In this document: positions 12,535 to 23,336 of the stretch, in pieces
Position numbering within the stretch: position 1 is the first letter of the stretch
How the letters are laid out: the number at the start of each line of letters is the position of its first letter
From: Symsagittifera roscoffensis
Taxonomy: Eukaryota > Xenacoelomorpha > Acoela > Convolutidae
Reading direction: 5' to 3'
Length of the DNA: 64,000 nucleotides
Assembly (NCBI RefSeq): GCF_963678635.1
Contig: NC_087062.1
Coordinates: 1,800,001-1,864,000 of the forward strand
Program-made: the position numbers and the translations under genes
The notes under the pieces: model-generated
What the model was told of the DNA's origin: nothing
Seen by the model: the letters and a program-made list of their open reading frames with translations, nothing else
Database searches by the model: none

Positions 12535-12694
12535 TATCGTGTGGGAGATGTTTTTAAAAAAACCTCAAGAAATTTTTTATAAAATTTTTTCGTTTTTTTT
12601 TTTTGAAAGTTTAATCATTTTTTATAAAGCGAACACCATTCGAAAGACTTAAAAAGCAGTCGGAACTTCTAGTAGTAAGGCTGCGCCCTGATAC
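12535..12694 (-). repeat. Inverted copy of the satellite-flank sequence plus a satellite scrap
   Basis: On the minus strand this reads GTTCCGACTGCTTTTTAAG onward and parallels 9,065-9,170 in motif order, including AAAACATC. Next to its border (12,658-12,666, AGTCGGAAC) is GCGCCCTGATAC at 12,683-12,694, which resembles the satellite in reverse orientation. It gives an inverted, degenerate version of the array edge 3.5 kb away. Confidence 0.5.
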
Positions 12695-13328
12695 TAACAT
12701 TCTTATTAAATGTAAGATTACAATTAAATTTGAGGTTAAATTTTTCAATGTGTCAGCTTACAATATTGGCTGACAGTTTAATTTTTTTTTTCAAAATGTT
12801 TCAGCGAGTCTTTGATGAAAATCTATCCGAATATACAATATGTTCCGTTCCAACTAGAAGAAGTGATAGCAAACCCGAGAAGTTATGTCACAAGACTGTG
12901 TGAGGTTCTCATTCTCGAGTGCGACGAGTATTACATAGAGTAATACCAGCATTTAACAAATCACATTGTAAAATAGACATTTTTTCGCGGTAACTTACAC
13001 AAAAAACAACACTTTCTGAATTCCAGCACAGAATGAAAAAAAACATCCGACAATTAGGGCAACTGTTTGCAGTTCCCGCTTTAAGTTGTGGAATAAAAAA
13101 CATGAAATGCTATATTAATTCGGTCGATCTAGTTTGAAAAGACTTAGTAGAATATCACCTTTATTATGGCAACAAGTAACGCAGCCTGTTTGATAAGAAC
13201 TACATTTCAAATGGTTGAGTGTTGACATACTTCGAACGTAGTCATTAAGCCATCCCAACCCGGCTCCTTTCCCTCACCTCACGTAAGTATCAATTTCATG
13301 GTGTAACGAGCGGTTTCACAAGGTTAAC

Positions 13329-13620
13329 CAGGGGCGGATTTAGGACTTTCTCGAGCGGGGGACTTTCAAAAAAGTTTTGAAAATTTTGTCAGCCTTCTTT
13401 TTAGGTCGACCAAACTGAATTTTTGAAAAAACAGGCCAAAAAAAGGCGTTTTAGGCCACTTTTTGAAAAGCTTTGACCAAAAAATTGCGTTCCCCTTCCA
13501 ATTAGTTTATTTAGTTTATTTTGCCGCCAAAGGCTCCTTTAGAGAAGTTTTAGGGTCAGTCAAACAAGAAAGGATATCTCAAAATAGTACAAAGGAGGAA
13601 CCCTTTGGGTCGGCAAGGGG
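13329..13620 (+). mobile_element. hAT-type MITE relative (copy B, 3' end lost)
   Basis: Starts CAGGGGCGGATTTAGG and follows copy A in order: TTCTCGAG, a G run, TTTTCAAAAAA, TTTTTAGGTCGACCAAA, AGGGTC, then ACCCTTTGGGTCGGCA. After about 13,620 the similarity ends and no closing TIR is visible, so the copy is truncated or replaced at its right end. The 8 bp before it is AGGTTAAC, with no matching duplicate found. Confidence 0.65.
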
Positions 13621-14114
13621 AAAATATGTTTGGCATGGCCTAAGTTGTCTGCATGCTAGATTTGTAACAAACGAACAAAGTGAAAAAAAATTACGTCAAA
13701 TATTCGCAGGATGGGGGGGGGGGGGGGCAAAACAAAAAGAGAAAGCAACCCCTTCCCACCCGGGTATTTGATGAGATTAACCTCTCCTCTCCTTGTTAAA
13801 TGCTTGTCTATCTGAAGGAGAGCCCTAGAAGGGATTGTGGATTCTTTGAGACACCCCAGAAACGGAGTCCGCTGGACAGGAAATCAAGTGCAAGCCGTGA
13901 ACAAAATTGTGCGCGATTATCCCAATGTATTCTCTATGTCTCAGTACAACGAACTGGGCGAAGTGAAAGAAAAGCTCTACGAGTGACGTCATTCAACTGA
14001 AAAACATGCTGATGAGATTTGACGTGATGTTATTTGGGAGGAAAACTCATCTCAAATGAGAAAAAAAAATTGTCTTGAGAAATTTTGAAGAAATATTTTT
14101 TGATTGTTCTGACT

Positions 14115-14504
14115 CAGAGGCGGATTTAGGGAACAGACGCCCCTCACCTCTGGGATTCAACCCCTCACCAAAAAAATGTTCATTCCCACCTTTTGTATTC
14201 TTTTATGACATCCATTTTGGGCTGTTCCACCTTAAAATGTTCTAAGAGCGCCTTGGGCGCCAATCTATTATTTTTGCAACGCATTTTTTTGTCAAAACTT
14301 TCCAGAAAGTTCCTAAAAACGCTTTTTTGGCCTGTATTTTTCAGAAAATTGCTGGAGCGCTAAATTTTTTGTCAAAATAGGGTTTTTATAGTCTTCTGGG
14401 AGCGCTAGGAAAGTCAATTTGGTCAATCTAAAAAAAATTGACGAAACTTTTGGACATTTTTCCAAAATCCACCCAGCCTCGATAAAATCTTAGATCCACC
14501 CCTT
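14115..14504 (-). mobile_element. hAT-type MITE relative (copy C)
   Basis: Left end CAGAGGCGGATTTAGG; right end AGATCCACCCCTT mirrors the start of copy A, so it is in the opposite orientation. Internal phrases (TTGGTCAATCTAAAAAAA, GGCGCCAAT) are reverse-complement matches to copy A. The 8-mers outside (TTCTGACT and TACCGACT) agree at 6 of 8 positions, compatible with a decayed 8-bp duplication. No transposase. Confidence 0.7.
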
Positions 14505-15435
14505 TACCGACTGTCGCCTGTAGTTTAAATAGGTTTCCATTTTAATTTTTTCCATTTTCTTTTTTTTTCACTTTAGATATTCTACGCGCAATTTCAATTA
14601 CTGCGAGGTAAATCTCGAAATTGATGACAAAACCATAATACAAAAAAAATATAACTGGCTTTAGCCTATGTTTTGCTCAAATTTTTCTATTGGATAGGTT
14701 TTTGGATTTAAAAGAGAACGAAATGTTAGGAAACCCAATTTTTTATCAACTCATGAACGGGAGTGGTTGAAAGATACATATGCAAGATAATTCAATTATA
14801 TCAACAAGTGGACCTGTAGATCATATATTCGAACATGTGAATTTGATTTTAGACGCAGGCAGAAATTACAAAGGAGTAAGAAAGATAGCCGGTTACTGAA
14901 TAAGTAGCACAAAACTTTCCGACCATAGTTTTTGAAAAATACGAAAGTTTTTTCACAAAAACACAGTTTTAAAACAAAAAATATAACAAAATAACAAAAA
15001 CAGTTTTCGGCGTGGCGTGATAAAAAAAGCTAAACAAAAACTGAGGATTATATAATTGAATTCACATAATTGAGTTATACTTGTAAGCTTCCCGCGTTGC
15101 GTAAAAATTATTAGAAAAAACATTGTTTTTTTGTTAGTCTAGTTCGAAAAGACTTATATAACCCATGGTAGAATATAACCCATGTCATTATCAAGTTCGC
15201 TTTTGAAGGAGAGCCCTTATAGAGATTGTGGGCATGTTGGGCCCTCCTAGAAACGGAGTCCGCTAGACTTGAAGTCAAGTTGAAGCCATAAACAAAATTG
15301 TTCGCGATTATACCAATGCATTCTCTATGCCACAGTAAAACAAATCTGGCGACGTGAGAGAAAAGCTCTTCGAGAGACATTATTCTACTGAAAAAAAACG
15401 CTGATGAGATTTGACGTGAAGTTTTTTCGGAGGCT

Positions 15436-15666
15436 CTCATGTATAATGATAGGGAATAGGAAATACGGTCTCCAAGCTATGTCTTAAGATAGGGAATAGA
15501 TTTCCTATGTATTAAGATTTCCAAAAAAGTTTTCTGAAAATTACCATTTCACCATCTCAAACATCTGGCGAAACCTATAACCTATCTTAATACAAAGAAA
15601 ATCTATTCCCTATCTTAATACATAGCTTGGAGACCGGATGTTCTATTCCCTGTCTTAATACATAAG
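15436..15666. mobile_element. Foldback / long-TIR MITE (231 bp)
   Basis: About 80 bp at each end are reverse complements: the left arm contains GGTCTCCAAGCTATGTCTTA then AGATAGGGAATAGAT; the right arm contains ATCTATTCCCTATCTTAATA then CATAGCTTGGAGACC. Inside each arm the phrase AGGGAATAG also repeats directly, so the arms are themselves two-part. The unpaired centre is ~70 bp. No coding capacity. Confidence 0.85.
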
Positions 15667-16172
15667 GGTCCAATACCACCCCCCCCATCAGCCCCAACAT
15701 ATACTACTGCCGCCTGTAGTTTCAAAAACATGAACAGGCGTAAATTTTCTTTTTTCCCCACTCTTTCACTATTCCACTTGCAATTATTTCAATTAAAGCG
15801 AACTGTATCTGGAATTTAGTAATAAATTCATTATCGGAAAAAAAACTAAACTGGCTTCACTTTATATTTTGCTCGAATTTATTCATCGAATATATATTTG
15901 GTTTTAAAAGGGAACAAAATATCTAAAAACCCAAACTTTGCGCATAAGCAGGTGTTGCTGATAGATGATACATCAGCATGAAACTTCAATTTTATATACA
16001 AGTGTACCGCAGGTCATCATTTCGAATATCTTTGCGGCCCATCTAGTAGCATTCTAATCTGGTTTCCTTAATAATGAGGAGGGATATTTGAAGACCTCTA
16101 AGTGGTTTGCAAACAACAGCCTTCAGGAAATTTGACATAAGCTAAAAAAAATTTTTGAAGACCCTAAGAAAA

Positions 16173-16277
16173 TCACCTGCGTCATTTTAAAAATCACCTG
16201 CGTCATTTTAAAAATCACCCGCGTCATTTTTGAAAACACCTGCGTCGTTTTTAAAATCACCTGCTACGATTAAGAAA
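16173..16277. repeat. 21-bp minisatellite, ~5 copies
   Basis: CACCTGCGTCATTTTAAAAA repeats five times at 21-bp spacing with growing divergence (CACCCGCG, CACCTGCGTCG, CACCTGCTACG). Non-coding. Confidence 0.9.
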
Positions 16278-16487
16278 ACTCAGTGGTTTTTTAAGTTAAA
16301 TACTCTGATTTCAAAATTATATTTCTGAGTCAAAGATTGATTTTTTATCAGCTTGATATTAAATTTAAAGTTAAGATACCAGTTGAATTAAAAACTAAAA
16401 ACTTGATTTTGTCATTTCAAAGTAGTGATTAACTGTTGAAACTTTTCACAAACAACTTCAGCGAATCTCTGAGGAAAACATATACGA

Positions 16488-16541
16488 ACATGTGCAATAC
16501 CCCAGGTCAAATGAACATGTGCAATACCCCAGGTCAAATTT
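16488..16541. repeat. 27-bp tandem duplication
   Basis: GAACATGTGCAATACC followed by CCAGGTCAAAT occurs twice back to back without a mismatch, a recent local duplication. Confidence 0.9.
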
Positions 16542-17520
16542 TAAGAAATGATTGGTAGTCCAAGAAGTTAAGTCACAAGACTGTGCGCTGTTCTCATTCT
16601 TGTATGTGATTTCTACTCTATAGAGAAAGTACGAACATTTCGCTAATTTCTTTTGTTAATTATTCAAGCTACAGCAATCTGCATCATAAGTTTTTTTTCT
16701 CAATAATGAAAAAGCGCGCTGGAAATAAGTTTTTCACGCAAAACACACAAACACTCAAATTTCACAAAATGCAAAAGGCATCCGTTAATTGACCTACCTC
16801 TGAACGGTTCACGCTATGCGTAAAAACTAAAAACTGTACTGACTTTTTGTTGATCTCTTTCAAAAACAATTGGTAGAATATCACTTAAACTGTCATTGTG
16901 GAAATGCTCAGCTCAGAAACAGAGTCCGCCGGACTAAAATTCAAGTTGAGGCCACGAAAAAAGTTGTGAGCGATTATCTTCAAAACAATACATCTCAGAT
17001 GTATTCTCTGTGACACAGTACAACAAACTTGGCGAGTTGGAAAAAAGCTTCATGAGTGACGTTATTCAACTGAAAAAAAAAGCCGATGAGGTGTTTGACG
17101 TGATGTTATTTTGTTGGAACACTTATCTCAGTCAAGAAAAACTGTCTTGAGAAGTTTGGCATAATTGTTTTCTGATTGTTAGACTTCCACCTTTAGTTTT
17201 AAAAATAGTTTTAAAAAATCCAGGTGTCCATTTCCCCCCATAATTCGACTATTCCACACGCAATTTCAAGTACATCGAGGTAAATATCGAACTTGACAAC
17301 AAAATACTCACGCAAAAAAAAATCAGACTGGCCTCAGCCGGCATTTTTTAAAAAATTTTTTCTACCGGATATGTTATTGGTTTTAATAGACAACGAAATA
17401 TTAAGAAACTCAACTTTTAATCATTTCCTAGCTAGCGGGAGTGATTCAAAGATACATAAGCATGAATCTTCAACTATATCAACAAGTGGACCTGCTGATC
17501 ATCATTTAGCATTGGAATTT

Positions 17521-19180
17521 AGACCCGGACCTAGTAAATGTTCTAATTCAGATCTAAATTGTTTTTGGTTATTTCAGATCTGAAAAAAAATCAATTTCAG
17601 ATCTAAACTTAGATCTGAAATCTAGTTTTTCTTGGTTGTTTCATATCTGAAAAATTAATGATTCTGAAACAATTTTTGTTATTTTTGATAATTTAGTATT
17701 TGATAGCTTCTGCTAGCTACTAGCAGGTACTCAGCAAAATCTCAAATGAAAGACTGCCACAAAATGTTTGTCTCAAGCATGAGAAAAACATTGGAAAGGC
17801 ATAAGTAGCGCATCAAAATCAAAAAATCTGCCAGGTCAATTAACACTTTTTGAAAAAATTTTAACACTGTCATACAAGAAATGTGCCAGTCGGTCATATT
17901 TGGAAGTTTGACCTTGAATTAGAAGTTTAATCTCGATTTTGGGGACAAGAGTTATTTTCTAAAGTTTCACATGAAGCCTGTCATGCTTAAGTTTCTCGCG
18001 AAAACTGAAAATGCAAACAAATTTAAACAGAAGTTTCGAGTTGGAATTGAGGGAAAGTCGCTAGAAAAATACGAGAGTAAAATTGCTAATCGCAATGTTA
18101 CTGGAAAAATTCGACACGAGTAGAGCTGTCTTGATCCTGACAGAAAATCAAGAGCTCAGGAAGGTAAACGAAGAACGATTAACTGGACCGGAGTGACACT
18201 AGAGTGGGAAGGTGGACAACTGAAGCTGTCCAATGGTCAAAAGAGCAAAACTTCTTCTTGATTTAAAACTTTTTTCTTCAAAACTTCTCGAGTTAAACTT
18301 AACTACTTTAAATAAATTCTAGATTTGCAATACGATTATTATTCACCTAATTATAGAAGTCGAGTTGCTATGTGAGTGCCCAATTTAAAAATTTGAGTGC
18401 ATTTTTTGTGATTATATTGAATTAAGGCAAGTTTTTTGGATCAAAGGTCCACTGTCCAACAGAAACTAACACTACACTTAAGTTTCCGATCCTATTCTTA
18501 ATGGCCTTCGCGTGTTTTAGATATTTAGAGACCTGAGCATGGGGGCGTTATTATTTCTAGAGCGGCGGGTTTTTTGGTAGTAGCCTTTAAGCTCTAACAC
18601 GGTTTGTAGTAATCTCATGTCGCAAGTGAACCGAATTGGCTCCAACCGCATGATGTAGAAAAACACAAGAGATAGTGTCCCTGACTCTTGAGTCAGTGGT
18701 CATAGGGACTATTTTTCTTAGCCTCATATGTGACTTAAACAGTCGATTGTTACATAATGTTTTTATGGCGCTCCTGGGTGTTTTTACGACATCAAGGCTA
18801 CGGGATCGAATCCATTTGACACAGCTCCGGGTTATATGCCCATTCTAGAGTACCTTCTGGTTGTAGCGTGATAGCTTTTTAAGAAAACTCGAGGGAAGGT
18901 CCCGGAGCGCTTTTCGATACGAGGCCTAGCTAACCGAGTAAGAAGGGCCACTAGAGGGATGAAAAAACGGGTAAAAGACGAAAAGCGAAACAAAAAACGC
19001 AAAAGATTAGAAAAAGGAAGAAAAACGGTACAAAAAAATTTCGAAAAAGGACAGTGACTTTTTTTCACATAAGATGGATCAAACCTTCATATTAATTTCA
19101 AAAAAGTATACTCATACTGTTTTCAATAAGACAGATCGGTTCGATCAAAATAGTAAATTTTTAGCAAATGCGCGAGTTCG
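17521..19180. other. Intergenic DNA, nothing recognised
   Basis: AT-rich up to about 18,500, then somewhat GC-richer. Contains a lysine/arginine-rich short open stretch near 18,958 that I do not regard as a gene. No repeat family from elsewhere in the window was recognised. Confidence 0.4.
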
Positions 19181-19182
19181 GG

Positions 19183-19329
19183 GCGTTGAAAGGGTTTTCA
19201 GATAATCTCGCAACCTTAGAGGACCACTGGGAGACTAGACTGGAACAGGTGACCAGGCAGGTGGCAAAATGGTTCTCAGGACTGAGAAACAGGAGACACG
19301 CACCTCGGAAGAGACTACCAACAACGTGA
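19183..19329 (+). pseudogene. Short coding-like fragment, unknown
   Basis: A 48-codon open stretch of GC-richer composition ends at a TGA. It reads as a charged, probably helical peptide (DNLATLEDHWETRLEQVTRQ, then VAKWFSGLRNRRH). TTTTCAG just inside it could be a splice acceptor. I do not recognise the family; it may be an exon or a gag fragment. Confidence 0.25.
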
Positions 19330-20090
19330 CCAGAGCAGTGCAGCAGTGAGAAGGGATCACAGGGGGTTCTGTTTGGTCATACGGGTATCGTTAAAATCCA
19401 CTTTATACTTTAGGAGATAAGTGTAAAAGTGAATAACCGGGTCCCCACAGTTTTGAGGAAACGTTTTTACTTAAGCAGAGCTTGGAAACAGGTTCTACGG
19501 ATTTTTTCTCGAGAAGTTTAGCACCCATCGCGCTTAGGGTGTCTTTCGATCTAAGTGGGTGGCTAGATAGGGGCAGGTTAGAAGGGGCTGGTTAAGATAG
19601 AGGTTAGTGGTTGGAAATTGTAAAAAGGGGGGCTTCTTTACAGTAACTAAAAAACGATATCGTCGATTTTAATTACAATGGATTAATTAGATTCTCAAAA
19701 CAAGAGCTGGAACGCAAAGGTACCCAAGAGTAAATTCGAATTAAGGTAGATAACCTGGTCGGATTGGGTGGGGGGCTCGGAAATAGACAGTTTTTGGAAC
19801 CCAGTAGGTGAACGCCCCATTAGAACGTTAGAGGGGGAGGAAAAACGAGTGACAGTTAGGTACCATACATTTTTTTTCGAATGACAGTCCTTGCCGATTT
19901 TGCTTTTCAAATTTATACATTTTTCTCATTTTACTGTTTTTCCTTATCGACTTTCACTGTTTTGGGATAGGTTTTAAAGTTCTATGGAGAATTGGTGCAT
20001 TTGCGATTACAAAAATGTTTAAAAACAAGTTGTCTTTCAACTTGCATTGGATTAAGGATAGGAAGGAAATTTTTATAGAAATTTGAGTTT
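19330..20090. other. Intergenic DNA, nothing recognised
   Basis: Mixed-composition DNA with several short open frames on both strands; none has a recognisable motif. Confidence 0.4.
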
Positions 20091-20091
20091 T

Positions 20092-20322
20092 GGGAAACTT
20101 TCAAACGAGTTCTGGAGGTGGTACTGGGATAGTGGACTGAGAATCCCAACAGTCGAGTTACGATACTGGGAAGTTTTTCACACGAGTTCCGGAGGTAGTA
20201 ATGGGATAGTGGATAAAGCGTCTAGACACTCGAGCTACTGTAGTGGAGAAGTTAACAAGAGCTTTTGAGGCAGTACGAGGATAGTGATCTAAGGGTCCCA
20301 ACACTTGAGTCCTTGTATAGTG
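20092..20322. repeat. 76-bp tandem repeat, 3 copies
   Basis: Units start at 20,092, 20,168 and 20,244 with GGGAA.TTT or GGAGAAGTT, followed by GAGTT(C/T)(T/C)GGAGGT, GGGATAGTG and a ...CCCAACA.T.GAGT tail. The third unit's tail (GATCTAAGGGTCCCAACACT) is the seed of the 21-bp array that follows. Confidence 0.8.
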
Positions 20323-20965
20323 ATTTAGGGTCCCAACACTTGACCTAAGGGTACCAACACTTGATCTAAGAGTCCCAACACTTGAGCTAACGGTCCCAGC
20401 ATTTGAGATTAGGGTCCCAACACTTAATCTAAGGGTCCCAACACTTGAGCTAAGGGTCCCAGAACTTGAGCTAAGGGTCCCACCACTTGATCTAAGTGTC
20501 CCAACACTTGATCTAAGGGTCCCAACACTTGAGCTAAGGGTCCCAACACTTGAGCTAAGGGCCCCAACACTTGATCTAAGGGTCCCAGCACTTGAACTAA
20601 GGGTCCCAAAATTTTATCTAAGGGTCCGATCACTTGAGCTTAGGGTCCAAACACTTGAGCTAAGGGTCCCAGCACTTGAGCTAAGGGTCCCAACACTTGA
20701 TCTAAGGGCACCAACACTTTAGCTAAGGGTCCCAACACTTGAGCCAAGGGCCCCAACACTTGAGCCAAGGGTCCCAACACTTGATCTAAGCGTCCCATCA
20801 CTTGAGCTTAGGGTCCCAACACTTGAGCTAAGAGTCCCAGCGCTTGAGCTAAGGGTCCCAACACTTGATCTAAGGGTCCCAACACTTTAGCTAAGGGTCC
20901 CAACACTTGAGCCAAGGGTCCCAATACTAAAGCTATTGGTCTAAACACTTGATCTAAGGGTCCAA
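20285..20965. repeat. 21-bp minisatellite (~32 copies)
   Basis: The unit CTAAGGGTCCCAACACTTGA plus one base repeats without a break to 20,965, alternating GAG and GAT ends. In translation it gives a 7-residue periodic LGPLDQV / LGPLAQV pattern on the minus strand. I read this as a by-product, since 21 is a multiple of 3. Confidence 0.95.
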
Positions 20966-21275
20966 AAATCCCTAAATTTGTAGGATTGGCAAATTGGAAT
21001 TCGAATTGTGGAATAAAATTAGCCTGAAATTGTTTCAACAAGTTTTTAAGAACAAAGGGGGTTTTGCTTATATTTTAAATGCAATTTTGGAAGCAAAAAC
21101 TGTGCATAGTCAGAATTGTAGATTAAATAAAAATTGTAAATAAACACCATGAAGAGAACAGAAATATCATTACCATAGAGAAAAGGGGTAGGACTTAAGC
21201 AAAACCAACAGTCAACGCAAAGGAAACAAACACCAACAAACCCCAGAGTAATGAGAAAAAATTATTTCGTTTAAC
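20966..21275. other. Spacer before the retroelement; no LTR identified
   Basis: AT-rich DNA ahead of the gag start at 21,276. I looked for a long terminal repeat matching DNA downstream of the element and for a clear primer-binding site, and found neither by eye. The true 5' end of the element is unknown. Confidence 0.4.
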
Positions 21276-22450
21276 ATGGTTCACACCAGAAGCAACAAGG
21301 GGCAGAAGAATGAAGAAAAGCAAACCAATCAAAAGAATTCGCTCGTAACGGAGATTGATCTTCAGACGCCAGAGCAGAGCCTAGATGGAGAGGAACGAAA
21401 AACGACGGAATCGATCGTAGAAGAACAAGGAACAAAGATAATTGAGTTCTCACTGATAGACACATGAGACGAAATCACTAAGAACACGCCGGAGACGATA
21501 ATGGACGATTCGCAAGCGAAGAGAACATCGTCCACGGAAAAACATGCGGCGATGGTCGGAATGAAACCAAGAGAGAAGGAGGAGGTGGCCGCAACGACCG
21601 AAAAAGGCAAAACCTTTGGTACAGTTTCCACAATAACCGCAAAAGCTGACCAAGGGAAGAACCAAATAGTGGAGGGCTCAGTGGGTCACCAAATTGGTCA
21701 AGCCGCGGAAACAAAATTATCGCTAGTTGAGTTAGGGGAACTGAAATCAAAGTTGGTACAGAAAAACAAAAAACTGAAATGCAGCGAGGAAGACAGCCAG
21801 CAATTGAGGAAGGAATTACGGCATAACAGGAATGAGTATCTAGACAAATACTTCATCTTAGCGAGGACCACTGAAGAAAAGCAACAACAGATGGCGGACA
21901 AGGTTAAAACAATGGATAACGAGCGAGAGAAAATAACCAAATGGATATGAAGAAATGAGGAAGCGGTACGAGACCGTAAATGATAAGTTATGGAACCTAG
22001 AGTCCAGAATGGATATGATGAGCAAAGAACAAGTAGACAATTCTTGTGCCATACAAACGAAATTAGACACGCTCCTGAGAAACTCAATTGCTCAAGAGAA
22101 AACTATACCGGACAAAACAGAAAGGACGACCGGATCAAGGGTGGATTTTATGGAACCTCAATGTAAGAAGCAGGAATCGACACCGTTACCACTGATCAAC
22201 AACAACATAGGATCAGGGTTGATCAAGTCGGCTACAAAAGCAGGAGTGTCGAACTCAACAAGGATACCGAGGGAATCGGGCGCGCACATGAGTGCCACAC
22301 CCGATGCCATGACGTGGGCGAATACTTGTGAAAAGATGAACAGGATGCTTGAAGCATTCGCAACAAGAATAACAGAATCGAGTGATAGATTAGGAGGTAA
22401 AACGAGAAACACCTTCAAGAAACCAAAAGAATTCAAGGACGACTCAGACG
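21276..22450 (+). pseudogene. Retroelement gag, N-terminal coiled-coil part (broken)
   Basis: Coding-like and highly charged, beginning MVHTRSNKGQKNEEK at an ATG. One stop (21,465-21,467) interrupts the first frame, which reopens at 21,501 and runs to 21,950. A shift then moves coding to another frame (21,955-22,482). The 21,730-21,950 part is rich in Lys/Glu/Gln with leucine heptads (LVELGELKSKLVQKNKKLK), so probably a coiled coil. It precedes the gag core and would form the inner structural part of the particle protein. Assignment rests on position and composition. Confidence 0.6.
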
Positions 22451-23336
22451 GTTGCATATCTGGAGCAGGACAACCTGAATGATGAAAGACAGGCCTGCAC
22501 AGCGCTACTAAGCAACCAGGAGGGCACGGCACTGAAGTGCGTGGTAGCCAAAAAGGAAGAGAAACAAGACACTGCAGACGAAACTTTTGAAACTCTGCTA
22601 AATGGCTTTGGATCCGGAATGAAAGGACATCAAGCCATGATGATATTTGAGAAAAAGAGACAGAGATATGATGAATCAATTGACCGATTTCTAGATGATC
22701 TTGAGAGATTGAGAAGGAGAAGTGATCCAGAGGAATCGACTGACAGGAGGAACATTAGCATTACCTCAAATTTTATTGATGGGTTGAAGAGTGATGACTT
22801 AAGAACAATGTTGGCAACATACCCATACTACAAGCTTTCGAAAGACAATGCACCAACCCCAGGAGAGATGAGACAGAAGTCTAGAGAGTACGTGTTGATG
22901 AAACCGAAGAAAAACTCATTTTTAGACAACAGGAAGCTGCAAGGGGGAAGCCAACAGCAGAGATCGTCATGGTACAAGCCAAGAGATGATATGGAAAAAC
23001 GAAGGTCAAGTGCAAAATGTGGCTCGGCAGATCACCATCTAGCAGGTTGCACCACTTACAAGCAGGGCATGAAGAGCTTGGGCTTGATTATTAAAATAGG
23101 TGCCAGGTGTTTTTTTTGCAATCAAGAGGGGCAGTTCAAATGAACTGTCCTCTTTTTTGGGAAGCAGTGAAGAATCAGAGTAACCCACACCACAAACTGG
23201 CACTTGCTGCGGTCCAAAACACCAGGAATAGACAAGCGGAGAATGAATTGCAGACCAAAGAAGCGACAGGCGGCGAATTCACGACTAAGACTGCAAAGGC
23301 CGTAACCGAAGTGAGAGAGAGGCCGAGTTTTCCTTA
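22451..23336 (+). pseudogene. Retroelement gag core and zinc knuckles (frameshifted)
   Basis: One frame runs from 22,451 to 23,143. It starts YLEQDNLNDERQACTALLSN and includes SIDRFLDDLERLRRR, the helical layout of retrotransposon gag capsid proteins that assemble around element RNA. The C-terminal end has Cys-rich motifs: a degenerate one near 23,020 (CGSADHHLAGC) and a CX2CX4.X4C knuckle at 23,107-23,150 where the His is Gln. A one-base loss inside this knuckle shifts the frame (second half MNCPLFW at 23,140). The following 60 codons are a charged linker toward the protease. It is not functional as it stands. Confidence 0.8.

Larger units (their letters stand above)
12780..17520. repeat. 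Three diverged tandem segmental copies (~1.3-1.7 kb)
   Basis: Two blocks recur in order. Block 1 (~250 bp) lies at 13,806-14,042, 15,205-15,432 and 16,900-17,115, marked by AAACGGAGTCCGC or AAACAGAGTCCGC, GCGATTAT, TATTCTCT, then GCTGATGAGATTTGACGTGA. Block 2 (~330 bp) lies at 14,515-14,857, 15,705-16,030 and 17,180-17,520, marked by CGCAATTTCAA, ACTGGCTT, a poly-T stretch, GATACAT and CAACAAGTGGACCTG. A further shared piece (TCACAAGACTGTG) occurs at 12,885 and 16,573. Copies are strongly diverged, so the duplication is old. MITE C and the foldback element sit inside. I could not identify a protein from block 1. Confidence 0.75.

Noticed and set aside
20424-21041. LGPLDQV repeat protein
   Set aside because: Reading of the non-coding 21-bp minisatellite.
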